Part shown: positions 1 to 11,491 of the stretch, piece after piece
Layout of the letters: each line of letters begins with the position of its first letter
Numbering within the stretch: position 1 is the first letter of the stretch
Source of the DNA: Rhodococcoides kyotonense
Lineage (GTDB): Bacteria > Actinomycetota > Actinomycetes > Mycobacteriales > Mycobacteriaceae
DNA length: 64,000 nt
NCBI RefSeq assembly: GCF_001645385.1
Contig: NZ_LVHI01000023.1
Coordinates: 124,001-188,000, forward strand
Direction of reading: 5' to 3'
Position numbers and translations under genes: made by a program
The notes under the pieces: generated by a model
Told to the model about the DNA's origin: nothing
Database searches by the model: none
Seen by the model: only the letters and a program-made list of their open reading frames with translations

Positions 1-117
1 TGGCCACTGCCCCCCACGCAGGCACGCCGGGCACGGTCGCGAAGGCTGAACGCTGATCCAGCGGTACCCCGGAGCGGGCACGTTGGGAGGTAGACACCCC
101 TCGAGGTTAGCGGCTGT
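1..117. other. Left-edge intergenic stretch, no gene seen
   Basis: These bases precede the stop codon of the leftward rmuC gene. I see no open frame with plausible actinobacterial codon use and no clear hairpin. It is probably the rmuC 3' flank plus part of the next intergenic region. Confidence 0.4.
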
Positions 118-1284
118 TCAGCCCACCGCGTCGTCGACGTGCCCGAACGATCGGCTCGGGTACGACGAATCGGACAGTCTGGGGCGTGCGTCGACGCGTC
201 GAACGTCGACGACATCACCGTCGAAGAGCTCGAGTTCGTGAAGTTTGCGGGCAGTCACTCCGACACGCGAGTCGACGGACGACACCGTCGAGTTGAAGGA
301 CTCCACCGCCTTGCCCAAATGCCCTCCCAGCTTGTCCAGATGCGACGCCACGGTGCCGAGCCGGGAGTAGAGCTCGCGACCGAGTTGCTGGATGCGTGCC
401 GCGTCCTCCGCGAGCGACTCCTGCTTCCACGAGTACGCAACCGTGCGGAGCAACGCCACCAACGTGGTGGGGGTGGCAAGAATCACGTTTCTCGTGAACG
501 CATATTCCAGGAGCGACGAGTCCGAGGTAAGCGCAGCATCGAGGAACGGGTCTCCCGGGACGAACAGCACGACGAACTCGGGAGTCGGTTCGAAGGAGCG
601 CCAGTATTCCTTCGCCGACAACTGATCGACGTGGGTGCGCAGGTGCCGAGCGTGGCGTGTCAGCTGCCTGGCGCGCGCGTCGGGATCTTGTTCCTGCGCC
701 GCGTCCAGATAGGCGGCGAACGGGACCTTGGCGTCGACGACGATCTGCCTGCCGCCGGCCAGGTGCACGATCATGTCGGGTCGAATGCCCTCGCGGCTGA
801 CCTGCGTGTCGAAATCGCAGTGCTTGACCATTCCGGCGAGTTCGACGACCCGCTCGAGCTGCATCTCGCCCCACCGGCCGCGGATCTGCGGTGCACGCAG
901 CGCGGTGACCAACTGAGACGTCTGCGTCGACAGATCTACCGATGCGCGGTGCATTCCCGACACCTGTTCGGTCAACCCGGCATAGGCGCGAATGCGGTTG
1001 TGCTCGACCTGACGAACGTGCTCGGTGAGAGCGTCGACCGCGTCGTGCAGCGGCTCCACGAGGCTGGACACCTGCTGGCCGATGACACCGGAATGCCTGC
1101 GTGCCGAATCCTCGTTGACGGCCGCGAGCGAGCGACGCAGCAGCGCCTCGTTGTCGCGCAGCGCGGCCAGCTGAGCCTCGGCACGGACGGCACGATCACC
1201 GACGCGCTGCGCATGCATCAACCAGCCGAGCGCGCCGCCGAGTGCGAAGGCGAAAGCCATTCCCAGTGCGGTGAGTACGTTCAT
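118..1284 (-). CDS. rmuC: RmuC family DNA recombination protein
   Basis: RmuC proteins are membrane-anchored, predicted nuclease-fold proteins that limit inversions and recombination between short inverted repeats. The product (388 aa from the ATG at 1284) opens with a hydrophobic anchor (about residues 4-23), then a coiled-coil-like stretch rich in Ala, Glu and Arg. The conserved core follows, with GRWGEMQLE near residue 136 and a PD-(D/E)XK-like signature: RPD near 168-170 and VDAKVP at about 183-188. An in-frame GTG at 1308 would add eight residues; neither start has a strong ribosome binding site, and I chose the ATG because the anchor begins there. It is divergent from sbcD, with 86 bp between the start codons, in keeping with a DNA-repair neighbourhood. 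Confidence 0.88.
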   Translation of the reverse strand: MNVLTALGMAFAFALGGALGWLMHAQRVGDRAVRAEAQLAALRDNEALLRRSLAAVNEDSARRHSGVIGQQVSSLVEPLHDAVDALTEHVRQVEHNRIRAYAGLTEQVSGMHRASVDLSTQTSQLVTALRAPQIRGRWGEMQLERVVELAGMVKHCDFDTQVSREGIRPDMIVHLAGGRQIVVDAKVPFAAYLDAAQEQDPDARARQLTRHARHLRTHVDQLSAKEYWRSFEPTPEFVVLFVPGDPFLDAALTSDSSLLEYAFTRNVILATPTTLVALLRTVAYSWKQESLAEDAARIQQLGRELYSRLGTVASHLDKLGGHLGKAVESFNSTVSSVDSRVGVTARKLHELELFDGDVVDVRRVDARPRLSDSSYPSRSFGHVDDAVG

Positions 1285-1370
1285 GGCGACGATGATGCAC
1301 CGGGGCACCGACAGGTTCGGCTCGGAGCGCCGCCCGAAGTTTGTCGGTGGCAGCCGATACCGTCGTTCCC

Positions 1371-2573
1371 ATGAAGATCCTGCACACCTCGGACTGGCAC
1401 ATCGGACGCACGTTCCACGGCGTCGATCTGCTCGCCGACCAGGCTGCGGCGCTGAGCGCGATCGCGGAACTGGTTGCCGCGCAGGGCATCGACGTCGTCG
1501 TCGTTCCGGGTGACATCTACGACCGCGCGGTGCCGAGTGCCGACACGGTGCTGGTGTGCAACAGGGGCCTCGAGGCCATTCGAGCGGCAGGCGCGGTCAT
1601 CGTGGCCACGTCGGGCAATCACGATTCGCCCGCCCGCCTCGGTGCGGGTGCAGCTTTCGCCGCTGCGGGCGGCCTGCACTTGATGACGCGCGTCGGTGAC
1701 GTCGACCGTCCGGTGGTGCTCGACGACGACTTCGGACCCGTCGCGTTCTACGGAATTCCTTACCTCGAACCGGAAACCACTCGCCTCGAACTCGACGTTC
1801 CCGCGGCGCGCACGCACGCGGAGGTACTGGACGCTGCGATGATCCGTGTTCGCACCGATCTGGATCGGCGTCGCGCCGACGGGTCCGCTGTCCGATCCGT
1901 CGTTCTCGCACATGCTTTCATCGTCGGTGGTGAAGCGACGGGATCCGAGCGCACCATCTCGTCGGGTGGCGTCGAAACCGCTCCTGCATCGGCGTTCGAC
2001 GGCGTCGACTATGTGGCGTTGGGCCACCTACATTCTCCGCAGACGCTGAGCGAGCGCGTGCGTTACTCGGGTTCTCTGCTGCCGTACTCGTTCGGCGAAC
2101 GCAGTCACCGCAAGGCGGTCTGGATTCTCGAACTCGACGCCGCCGGTCTCGGTACCGTCGAGCGGGTCGACCTTCCGATCGTGCGTGGCCTCAGTCAACT
2201 TCAGGGCACCGTCGAAGAGCTGCTGAGCAGCGACGAGTTCGCAGATGCCGAAAAGCATTACGTGTCTGCGGTTCTCACCGATCCGGTGCGTCCGGTCGAT
2301 GCCATGCGGTCGCTGCGTACCCGCTTTCCGCATGCAGTCCATCTCGAATGGGTTCGCCCGGTGAACACGTCGGAGTTCACCTACCGTGACCGAGTTCGTG
2401 GGCGCACCGACATCGACATCGCGACGTCGTTCGTCGCCGATATGCGCAGCGCGCCGACCTCGCGCGAAATCGGTTTGCTGGAGCGCGCTTTGGCGTCCGT
2501 GCAGCGTGACGACGTAGCCAAGGACGAGAATTCCAGCGTCGACCACGACGCGTTGTTCGGGCGTTCCGCGTGA
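1371..2573 (+). CDS. sbcD: Exonuclease SbcCD subunit D (Mre11-like)
   Basis: This is the nuclease subunit of SbcCD, which opens hairpins and trims blocked double-strand DNA ends. The protein is 400 aa and shows the calcineurin-like phosphodiesterase motifs in order: D8-x-H10 (SDWH), GD at 47-48 (GDIYD), GNHD at 82-85, then later metal-ligand histidines in AHAF and GHLH contexts. The ATG at 1371 is preferred over an upstream GTG-type start because MKILHTSDWH is the canonical N-terminus. Its TGA overlaps the GTG of sbcC (GTGA), so the two subunits are probably translationally coupled. Confidence 0.95.
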   Translation: MKILHTSDWHIGRTFHGVDLLADQAAALSAIAELVAAQGIDVVVVPGDIYDRAVPSADTVLVCNRGLEAIRAAGAVIVATSGNHDSPARLGAGAAFAAAGGLHLMTRVGDVDRPVVLDDDFGPVAFYGIPYLEPETTRLELDVPAARTHAEVLDAAMIRVRTDLDRRRADGSAVRSVVLAHAFIVGGEATGSERTISSGGVETAPASAFDGVDYVALGHLHSPQTLSERVRYSGSLLPYSFGERSHRKAVWILELDAAGLGTVERVDLPIVRGLSQLQGTVEELLSSDEFADAEKHYVSAVLTDPVRPVDAMRSLRTRFPHAVHLEWVRPVNTSEFTYRDRVRGRTDIDIATSFVADMRSAPTSREIGLLERALASVQRDDVAKDENSSVDHDALFGRSA

Positions 2574-5563
2574 GGCTCCACCGGCTCGAGATCACAGCCT
2601 TCGGTCCGTTCGGCAAGACCGAGTGCGTCGACTTCGATGCGCTCGGCGCGGACGGATTGTTCCTCCTGCACGGTCGGACCGGCGCGGGCAAGACAACTAT
2701 TCTCGACGCGGTCGCATTCGCGCTCTACGGCACGGTTCCCGGCGCGCGCCGTGACGGCAAGAGACTGCTGTCGGATCACGCGGCGGACGGCACCGCGCCG
2801 TCGGTGACGCTCGAAGCCACACTCGGCGGCCGACGCGTCAAGATCGTCCGCAGTCCCGAGTACTTCCGGGCGAAGAAGCGCGGAACCGGCACCACCAAGC
2901 AGAACGCGAAGGCGTCGCTGACCTGGCTCGACGGAAGTGGTCAGAACCTGACGCGTCTCGACGAGATCGGCGAGGCAGTCGGTGCGGCGCTGGGAATGAG
3001 CGCAGACCAGTTCTTCCAGGTCGTGTTGCTGCCGCAGGGAGAGTTCGCCCGTTTTCTGCGCGCGGACAGCGACGAGCGCGGCAATCTGCTCGAGCGATTG
3101 TTCGACACCGCTCGATTCGGCGACGTCGAGCAGTGGTTCGCGGAGCGGCGTCGGCTGAGCGCGGCCGAGCTCGAATCGTCGTCCATCGCGATCGACAAGT
3201 TGGTCGGCAAGATCTCCACCGCCGCGGGGGAGCCCGAGCAGCTCGATCGGCAGCCGGTCGAATGGGCTACCGAGATTCTCGAGAACAGCAGAGACGCATT
3301 TCGATCGGCTGCGACAGCTCTCGCGTCCGCCCGCGCCACGTCCGACGCTGCCGTCGCAGCTCTGGGCCGTCTCGAATCCACGGCAACAGCGCAGCGGCGA
3401 CGCGACGTCGCACAGCGGCAGTTGTCGGAATTCCAGGCAACGGCCGCCGAGCGTGAATCGATGCGCCGCGAAGTCGAACTGTCCGCGGCCGCCGGTCCGG
3501 TTGCAGCACTGGCGAAAGAGTGTGCGACGGCCACAGCCGCGCATGTCGAGGCGATGCGCTCGGTCGTCGAGGCGGGTCGTTCGCTGTCGGCGGTGCCAGG
3601 CTCGGAAATCGTTCTCGCGGAGCATGATTCGGATACTTCGGACCTCGCCGCCGTGCGCACTGTCGTCGCACGTGCCGTGCGTGAGTGGACAACCCAGGTC
3701 GGAGTCCTCGACGAGCTGCGGTCCGTCGAACGGCGCGCGGACGCAGACGAACGCATCGCCGACCAGTTGGCGCAGCAGCACGACGCCGTGGAACGGCGAA
3801 TCGACGAGCTCCAGCGCGCACGTGACGCGCTGCCCGAGGCCATCGAGACGGCCGAGCGCGCCGTGGACTCGGCCGTGCACGCATCGGCCGAGATCGCGAC
3901 GCTCGAGAGTGCATCGGCGCGCGTCGCCGAGGCAGTACGCGCGGCGATCGAACTGAAGAAGAAACGCGCTGCGTTGGCGAAGTCGGAGAAGGCGCTCGAT
4001 GCCGCACGCACGACGCACAACGACGCTCGCGAACTGTGGCTGGACCTGCGGGAGCGCCGCCTGACGGGCATGGCCGCAGAACTGGCTGCATCGCTGATCG
4101 ACGGTGAGGCGTGCGGTGTGTGCGGCTCGACGGCCCATCCGAATCCAGCGAAGATTGCCGAGACCACCGTCACCGAAGCCGACGAGGACGCCGCAGCGAA
4201 GAACGAGCGCGCGACGGCGGCCACCGTCGACTCGTGCGCCGCAGAGGTCGCGACTATCCACCGCACGATCGAAGGCCTGGTGCAGGCGTCGGGCGATCGC
4301 GACAGTGCAGGCCTCGCAGCCGAACTCGACTCGGTCACAACCGCATTGACCGCAGCGCGACGCGAAGCCGATGCGTTGGCGCCGCGACGTGCACGCCTCG
4401 ACGAACTCCGATCGGAGGATCAGCGCATCGCGACCGTCGTCGCGGAACAGCGATCGGAGGCCGCGGCACTCGTCGCGAGGCGGGAGCAGATCGTGCAGGC
4501 CGTCGCGCAGATGCGGGCCAGAGTCGCGACCGCGATCGGTGCAGGCGGCGACAGCATCGACCAGCGCACCCATCGTTTGGACCAGCTGATCCGTCGCTCG
4601 ACCGCGTTGCTCGACGCGCGCGTTGCCTCCGCAGATGCCGCAGCCGCCGCAGCAACGCTCTCCCGCAAACTCGACGATCTCGTCTCCGAGTCGGGGTTCG
4701 CCTCGGCAGAAGACGCCGCGCACGCGGTGATCCCCGCTCGGCGTGCAGCAGACATCGAGCAGCGGCTGCTGTCGGCCAACGACATTCGCGCGCACGCGGA
4801 ACAGGTGTTGGCCGAGCCGGCCATCGCCGCTGTGATCGGCACCGAACCCGTCGACACGCAGCCGGCACGGGCAGCGGTTGTCCGCGCAGCCGAGGAACTC
4901 GACGCCGCGGTCGCCGTGCACGCCGAGTGCAGACGCAAGACCGAACAGGTCGAGGAGTTGACAGCTCAGCTGTGGGCTGCCGTCGATCGTGCAGCTCCCA
5001 TGCGTGCCAAGCACGACGAACTCGCCGCACTTGCCGACGTCGTCGCCGGTCGCGGGCAGAACGCGCGCAAGATGTCGCTGCGGTCGTATGTGCTGGCGTC
5101 GCGGCTCGAAGACGTCGCCGAGTCGGCGTCGATCCGGCTGCATCGCATGTCGGGTGGGCGCTACGAGTTCGTCCACTCCGACGAAGCGGAATCGCGCGGT
5201 CGCCGTGGAGGATTGGGCCTCGACATCCGTGACGACTACACAGGCGTCGTCCGTTCCGCGAAGACGCTGTCCGGCGGCGAGTCGTTCCTCGCCTCGCTCG
5301 CACTCGCCCTCGGCCTGGCCGACGTCGTCGCAGCCGAATCGGGCGGCGTCGTACTCGACACGATGTTCATCGACGAAGGGTTCGGCACACTCGATGCGGA
5401 CACACTCGAATCGGTGATGGGCGTCCTGGACGAACTACGGGCAGGCGGACGCGTCGTCGGCATCGTCAGTCACGTCGACGAGATGCGGCAACGCATTCCG
5501 AGCAGGCTGCACGTGGTCCGTGAGCGAGTAGGGTCGCGAATCGAGTTGTTCGCGGCGTCCTGA
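2570..5563 (+). CDS. sbcC: Exonuclease SbcCD subunit C (Rad50-like ATPase)
   Basis: This is the SMC-like ATPase partner of SbcD; together they form the hairpin- and end-processing nuclease. The 997-aa protein has a Walker A P-loop at residues 35-43 (GRTGAGKTT), two long Ala/Glu/Arg-rich coiled-coil arms, and a central zinc hook with C515-x-x-C518. Near the C-terminus lie the ABC signature LSGGES and a Walker B/D-loop region (FIDEGFGTLD), then a switch histidine (SHVDE). The length is normal for actinobacterial SbcC. The start is the GTG overlapping the sbcD stop. The TGA at 5561-5563 directly abuts the stop codon of the convergent permease gene, leaving no intergenic space. Confidence 0.95.
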   Translation: MRLHRLEITAFGPFGKTECVDFDALGADGLFLLHGRTGAGKTTILDAVAFALYGTVPGARRDGKRLLSDHAADGTAPSVTLEATLGGRRVKIVRSPEYFRAKKRGTGTTKQNAKASLTWLDGSGQNLTRLDEIGEAVGAALGMSADQFFQVVLLPQGEFARFLRADSDERGNLLERLFDTARFGDVEQWFAERRRLSAAELESSSIAIDKLVGKISTAAGEPEQLDRQPVEWATEILENSRDAFRSAATALASARATSDAAVAALGRLESTATAQRRRDVAQRQLSEFQATAAERESMRREVELSAAAGPVAALAKECATATAAHVEAMRSVVEAGRSLSAVPGSEIVLAEHDSDTSDLAAVRTVVARAVREWTTQVGVLDELRSVERRADADERIADQLAQQHDAVERRIDELQRARDALPEAIETAERAVDSAVHASAEIATLESASARVAEAVRAAIELKKKRAALAKSEKALDAARTTHNDARELWLDLRERRLTGMAAELAASLIDGEACGVCGSTAHPNPAKIAETTVTEADEDAAAKNERATAATVDSCAAEVATIHRTIEGLVQASGDRDSAGLAAELDSVTTALTAARREADALAPRRARLDELRSEDQRIATVVAEQRSEAAALVARREQIVQAVAQMRARVATAIGAGGDSIDQRTHRLDQLIRRSTALLDARVASADAAAAAATLSRKLDDLVSESGFASAEDAAHAVIPARRAADIEQRLLSANDIRAHAEQVLAEPAIAAVIGTEPVDTQPARAAVVRAAEELDAAVAVHAECRRKTEQVEELTAQLWAAVDRAAPMRAKHDELAALADVVAGRGQNARKMSLRSYVLASRLEDVAESASIRLHRMSGGRYEFVHSDEAESRGRRGGLGLDIRDDYTGVVRSAKTLSGGESFLASLALALGLADVVAAESGGVVLDTMFIDEGFGTLDADTLESVMGVLDELRAGGRVVGIVSHVDEMRQRIPSRLHVVRERVGSRIELFAAS

Positions 5564-6757
5564 CTATTTGTCGATCTTCGCGTCCTTGTTGTTGCCGTCC
5601 TCGTCGGTGACGAGGTCCTCGGTGTCGGGTGCCTCGTCCTCGAGTTGGCTCCGGTCGGCTTCGACGGAGCGTTCGTCAATTTGCTCGGATACGTAGCGGA
5701 TCAGGACGGCAGCGACGGCCGCAGCGGGAACGGCGAGGAACGCGCCGATGATGCCGAACACCGAACCGCCGCCGGTGACCGCGAGAAGCACGATCGCCGG
5801 GTGCAGGTTCATGCTTCGGCTCTGGAGGATCGGTTGCAGCACGTTGCCTTCGAGTTGCTGCACCGCGATGATGATGACCAGCACGATCAGGGCGGTCGTC
5901 GGTCCGTTGGCCACGAGAGCGACCAGAACCGCGAGGGCGCCTGCGACGAACGCACCGACGATCGGGATGAAGCCGCCGAGGAAAGTGATCGTGGCCAACA
6001 CGAGGGCCAAGGGGACGCCGAGAATGACGAGTCCCAGTCCGATGAAGAAGGCGTCGATGAGGCTGACGATTGCCTGCGTGCGAATGAATCCGCCGAGCGT
6101 CGCCCACATGCGGGCCAGGATTTCGGCGAGGTGCTTTCCGGCGCGACCGCCGGCGAATCCGTGCAACCACGGGATGAACTTCACGCCGTCCTTGACGAAG
6201 AAGAACGTCAGAACCAGCACGAGTGCGAGTGTCACGAGGATCGAACCTGCGGCGGACACTCCCGTGAACACGCCGGACGCAATCGCCGTGCCGCTCTCCT
6301 GCAGTCGTGAGGTGATGGCGGAGACGGCGTTGTCGATCTGCTCGTCCTGCAAGTTGACCGGCGGGCCCTTCAGCCAGTCCTGCACCTGGGACACACCTGC
6401 CGACGCCTTGTCGACCAACTCGGGAGCGGAGTCGACGACCGACGGCACGATCAACGTGATGATGCCGCCGATGACGAGGAAGAACACGACGAGCGACAGC
6501 GTCGCTGCGAGCGCGGCAGGGAAGCCGACGCGCAGCATCCACTTGGTGGGCGGCCACAGGACCGTCGCGACGATGATCGCGAGCAGCGCGGGCAGAATGA
6601 CGACCCACAGCGCCGAGATCAGCCAGCCGAGCACCCATGCACCCGCCGCGACGGAGACGAGAATGAGTGACCATTTGGCCAGCCACATTCCGCCGACGCC
6701 GATGAGATCGCCCCGATCGCGCCCGGTCCTCGGTGTGGGCGCTGCCTGTTCCGTCAC
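5564..6757 (-). CDS. AI-2E family transporter (PF01594-type permease)
   Basis: This is a polytopic inner-membrane protein of the AI-2 exporter/TqsA-like superfamily. The 397-aa product has about eight hydrophobic segments: paired helices from about 28 to 75, another near 83-105, a periplasmic-like region at about 110-165, then helices through about 350. It carries the family's typical PLALVLATITFLGGFIPIVG region and a GNVLQPILQSRSMNLHP stretch. The tail is acidic and rich in Asp and Glu. In this superfamily the substrate is often not the autoinducer; some members are Na+(Li+)/H+ antiporters, so the cargo is unknown. It is convergent with sbcC, with exactly abutting stop codons. Confidence 0.85.
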   Translation of the reverse strand: MTEQAAPTPRTGRDRGDLIGVGGMWLAKWSLILVSVAAGAWVLGWLISALWVVILPALLAIIVATVLWPPTKWMLRVGFPAALAATLSLVVFFLVIGGIITLIVPSVVDSAPELVDKASAGVSQVQDWLKGPPVNLQDEQIDNAVSAITSRLQESGTAIASGVFTGVSAAGSILVTLALVLVLTFFFVKDGVKFIPWLHGFAGGRAGKHLAEILARMWATLGGFIRTQAIVSLIDAFFIGLGLVILGVPLALVLATITFLGGFIPIVGAFVAGALAVLVALVANGPTTALIVLVIIIAVQQLEGNVLQPILQSRSMNLHPAIVLLAVTGGGSVFGIIGAFLAVPAAAVAAVLIRYVSEQIDERSVEADRSQLEDEAPDTEDLVTDEDGNNKDAKIDK

Positions 6758-6848
6758 GTCGGTAAGTCCTTTTCCCCGGCTGCAGTCACTGTTGCTACAC
6801 GTGTGACTCTAATGTCTTCGGTCGGGCGCCTACCCACCTGCGCCAGGG

Positions 6849-7346
6849 TCAACCCCGCTCGTGGGCGAGCAACCATTCCTTCGCAGGCAGGCCCCAACGG
6901 AATCCGCCGAGCGCGCCGCCGATGCGCAACACCCGGTGACACGGCACGAACAGCGCCGCAGCATTGCGTGCGCACGCCGACGCTGCTCCCCGGATCGCAG
7001 TGGGGCGTCCGGACATCGCCGCGAATTCGGAATAGGTGACCGGCGAGCCTGCGGGGACGGTACGGAGGATTTTCCACGCATGCACGAGAAATTCACCGGA
7101 CGTCTGGGCGACGGGGACGTCGTCGACAGCTGCCAGATCGCCGCGGTGATACTCGTCCACGGCCTTCGTGACACTGCCGAGCGTGGGGGCCGGCCGGATG
7201 TCCACCGGTCGTAACGATCGATGGACGAGTGGCACGAGATCGTCGACGGTCGCGGTCCATCCGGACGCGAGTACCACGCCCGCGTCGTCGACGATGGTGG
7301 TGAACGGGCCGATCGGGGTGTCCGTGATGGCGTAAAGCGCGGTCAT
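6849..7346 (-). CDS. ogt: Methylated-DNA-[protein]-cysteine S-methyltransferase (Ogt/MGMT)
   Basis: This is a suicide repair enzyme that takes the methyl group from O6-methylguanine onto its own cysteine. The 165-aa protein has the N-terminal RNase H-like domain, the winged-helix recognition region starting SPVTYSEFA at about 101, the arginine-finger area (RGAAS) and the active site PCHR with acceptor C136. The ATG at 7346 is chosen because the family N-terminus begins there; a longer upstream frame exists but lies inside the ada-alkA gene. The start overlaps the ada-alkA TGA (ATGA), so the two alkylation-repair genes form a coupled operon, as with M. tuberculosis alkA-ogt. Confidence 0.93.
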   Translation of the reverse strand: MTALYAITDTPIGPFTTIVDDAGVVLASGWTATVDDLVPLVHRSLRPVDIRPAPTLGSVTKAVDEYHRGDLAAVDDVPVAQTSGEFLVHAWKILRTVPAGSPVTYSEFAAMSGRPTAIRGAASACARNAAALFVPCHRVLRIGGALGGFRWGLPAKEWLLAHERG

Positions 7347-8788
7347 AGTCCTCTTCTTTCGAGTGCGACGTTCCAGAGATGCATCGACACGTACGAGCGC
7401 CACGGCGACCAACGCTCCGAATCCTTCAGTGAGACGCCGAGCGCGTCGGCGCCCTGACGGACGACGAGATCGGTGTCCAGCAGAACATCGGGGTCGGCCA
7501 GGAGGCGCATGACGACGTAGCGCGCTGTCCACGGTCCAATTCCTCTCAGCGCCAGCAGTTCTCGTTCGAGCTCGTCGGCTGCTCGCGCGGAATGAAGAAC
7601 GATCTTGCCCGACGCCACCGCGTCGGCCACCCCGATGATCGCTCGGACCCGGTTCTTCGGACCGGTGAGAACCTCGTGACCACGTTCGGCGATGACGTCG
7701 GCATCAGGAAAGAGGCGCGTGACGGTACCGCCTGCCGGATCCTCGATCGGCGTGCCGAGTGCGTCGACGAGTCGCGCAGTGTGCGTCGCCGCGGCACGCA
7801 ACGAAATCTGCTGCCCGATCATGGTGCGCAGCAACAGTTCCGGACCGTCGGCGCAGCCGAGCGCGCGAATGCCCGGCCGAGACTCCACATGCGGACGCAG
7901 GTGCGGATCCTCGGCGAGGGCGGCGTCGACGGCCTCGGGGTCCGCGTCGAGATCCAGTAGGTGCCGAATGCGCGCGACGGCGGGGGACAGGTCACGCATG
8001 TCCTGCAGGCCGAGCGTCGTGTCGACGTACCCGTCCTCGATACGCAGTCCGACGATGCCGTGGCCGTGGGGCAGACGCAGGGACCTGCGGTAGACGCCGT
8101 CGTCCCATGCTTCGATACCCGGTACGACGTGTGCTTTCAGGAACCAGTTCAGCCAGGTTCGATCGAGCGGGCGGCGGTAGGGGAGACGGAGCGTGACGGT
8201 TCCATTGCTGGACAACGTCGTTCGCTTCTCCGCTTCGGTTCGCAATTCCGTCGGATTGGCGGCGAACACCTCGCGCACGGTGTCGTTGAACTGCCGGACG
8301 CTGGAGAATCCTGCGGCGAAGGCGATATCGGTCATCGACATCGCCGTCGTCTGGATCAACGTGCGGGCCGTGTGTGCGCGATGGGCTCGTGCGAGGGCGA
8401 GTGGCCCTGCGCCGATTTCGGCACCGAGTACCCGCGTCAACTGTCGCGTCGAATAGCCGAGAGCGTCCGCGACCGCGTCGACGCCACCGCGCTCGACGGC
8501 CCCGTCGGAGATCAGCCGCATCGCGCGCGACGTCAGATCGGAGTGGACGTTCCAGCGCGGTGAGCCGGGGGTGGCGTCGGGCTGGCAGCGTCGGCACGCA
8601 CGAAATCCGGCTTGCTGCGCGGCGGCCGCCGTCGGCATGAACTGCACGTTCTTCGCCTTCGGCGTGGTGGCCGGGCACGACGGGCGGCAGTAGATGCCCG
8701 TCGTGCGCACGGCCGTGAAGAACTGCCCGTCGAAGCGGGTGTCCCGTGCCGAGACGGCCCGGTAGCAGCGATCGAAGTCCAACTCCAT
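7343..8788 (-). CDS. alkA: Ada-AlkA fusion: methylphosphotriester sensor/activator and 3-methyladenine glycosylase II
   Basis: This bifunctional adaptive-response protein of 481 aa has an N-terminal Ada zinc domain, an AraC-type helix-turn-helix at about residues 85-180, and then the AlkA N-terminal and HhH-GPD glycosylase domains. The Ada domain has cysteines C34, C38, C65 and C68, the same spacing as E. coli Ada C38/C42/C69/C72. The hairpin motif LRGIGPWTA is followed by the LLDTDLV segment carrying the probable catalytic aspartate. I prefer the ATG at 8788 (MELDFDRCYRA); a GTG at 8797 would add three residues. By homology, methyl transfer to the first zinc cysteine would turn the protein into an activator of its own operon, including ogt. 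Confidence 0.93.
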   Translation of the reverse strand: MELDFDRCYRAVSARDTRFDGQFFTAVRTTGIYCRPSCPATTPKAKNVQFMPTAAAAQQAGFRACRRCQPDATPGSPRWNVHSDLTSRAMRLISDGAVERGGVDAVADALGYSTRQLTRVLGAEIGAGPLALARAHRAHTARTLIQTTAMSMTDIAFAAGFSSVRQFNDTVREVFAANPTELRTEAEKRTTLSSNGTVTLRLPYRRPLDRTWLNWFLKAHVVPGIEAWDDGVYRRSLRLPHGHGIVGLRIEDGYVDTTLGLQDMRDLSPAVARIRHLLDLDADPEAVDAALAEDPHLRPHVESRPGIRALGCADGPELLLRTMIGQQISLRAAATHTARLVDALGTPIEDPAGGTVTRLFPDADVIAERGHEVLTGPKNRVRAIIGVADAVASGKIVLHSARAADELERELLALRGIGPWTARYVVMRLLADPDVLLDTDLVVRQGADALGVSLKDSERWSPWRSYVSMHLWNVALERRGL

Positions 8789-8845
8789 GGGTTCCACTGT
8801 GTCACCGGTGGAACCGTCGCCGCTAGCGGAAATCCGCCATCAGCG

Positions 8846-9016
8846 TCAACAGCAGCGGGCGCCTGGGTTGGCGTCGGCTTCCGCGTAGCGGTCCCGCCAG
8901 TACTGGCGTTCCGACGGGATCGGCTCGCCCGGGTGTGTTCGACGCATGTGCGCGACGAACCGCTCGTAGTCACGGTCGCCCATGACCGACGTGAGCCACC
9001 ACCAGAGTCCACGCAT
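8846..9016 (-). CDS. Small YbdD/YjiX-type protein, CstA partner
   Basis: This 56-aa gene follows cstA by a single base, with ATG at 9016 and TGA at 8848-8846. The product has the family features: a Trp-rich N-terminus (MRGLWWWLTSVMGD), the core YERFVAHMRRTHPGEPIPSE and a RQYWRDRYAEAD segment, ending in ARCC. In enterobacteria such small proteins are encoded directly after cstA or btsT and are needed for, or enhance, transport by the large permease. One-base spacing implies co-transcription and coupled translation with cstA. The product is short, so recognition rests on this motif pattern and its position. Confidence 0.85.
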   Translation of the reverse strand: MRGLWWWLTSVMGDRDYERFVAHMRRTHPGEPIPSERQYWRDRYAEADANPGARCC

Positions 9017-9017
9017 G

Positions 9018-11303
<2,286 letters not shown>

Positions 11304-11329
11304 CGAAAAGCGCTCCTCGCAGACGTGCT

Positions 11330-11345
11330 TGTGATCGAGCTCACT
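11330..11345. promoter_or_regulatory. Putative CRP/GlxR-type operator upstream of cstA
   Basis: The plus strand reads TGTGATCGAGCTCACT, matching the TGTGA-N6-TCACA consensus of CRP and the actinobacterial homologue GlxR at all but the last base. On the cstA strand a TACAGT hexamer (11348-11343) overlaps the site's upstream edge and could be a -10 element, which would place the operator over the transcription start. That position suits repression better than activation. This is inferred from sequence alone. Confidence 0.5.
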
Positions 11346-11414
11346 GTAGACCTGGCGGGTGACAAGTTCGCGAAGGGGCGGAGGCCGCTGCGTTCAAAGG
11401 TGGTGACGATGCGC

Positions 11415-11445
11415 CGAATGGTTCGCAGCAGAAACGAACCGTTCG
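11415..11445. promoter_or_regulatory. Inverted repeat between cstA and the CD225-like gene
   Basis: Two 11-base arms (11415-11425 and 11435-11445) pair with a single G-T wobble around a 9-base spacer. They lie in the divergent intergenic region 11304-11491. This could be an operator for either gene or a leader hairpin; no cognate regulator is adjacent. Confidence 0.3.
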
Positions 11446-11491
11446 GGATGTAGCGCGCGAAAACGTCGTTTGCCCGTATTACAGTGCCTGC

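Noticed and set aside
139..1374. A 411-codon rightward open frame opposite rmuC
   Set aside because: Arg/Gly/Ala-rich composition typical of an antisense shadow in a high-GC genome; rmuC on the other strand has clear motifs.
2381..5176. A 931-codon leftward open frame within sbcC
   Set aside because: It is antisense to a recognisable SbcC with P-loop, zinc hook and signature motifs; low-complexity composition and no family pattern.
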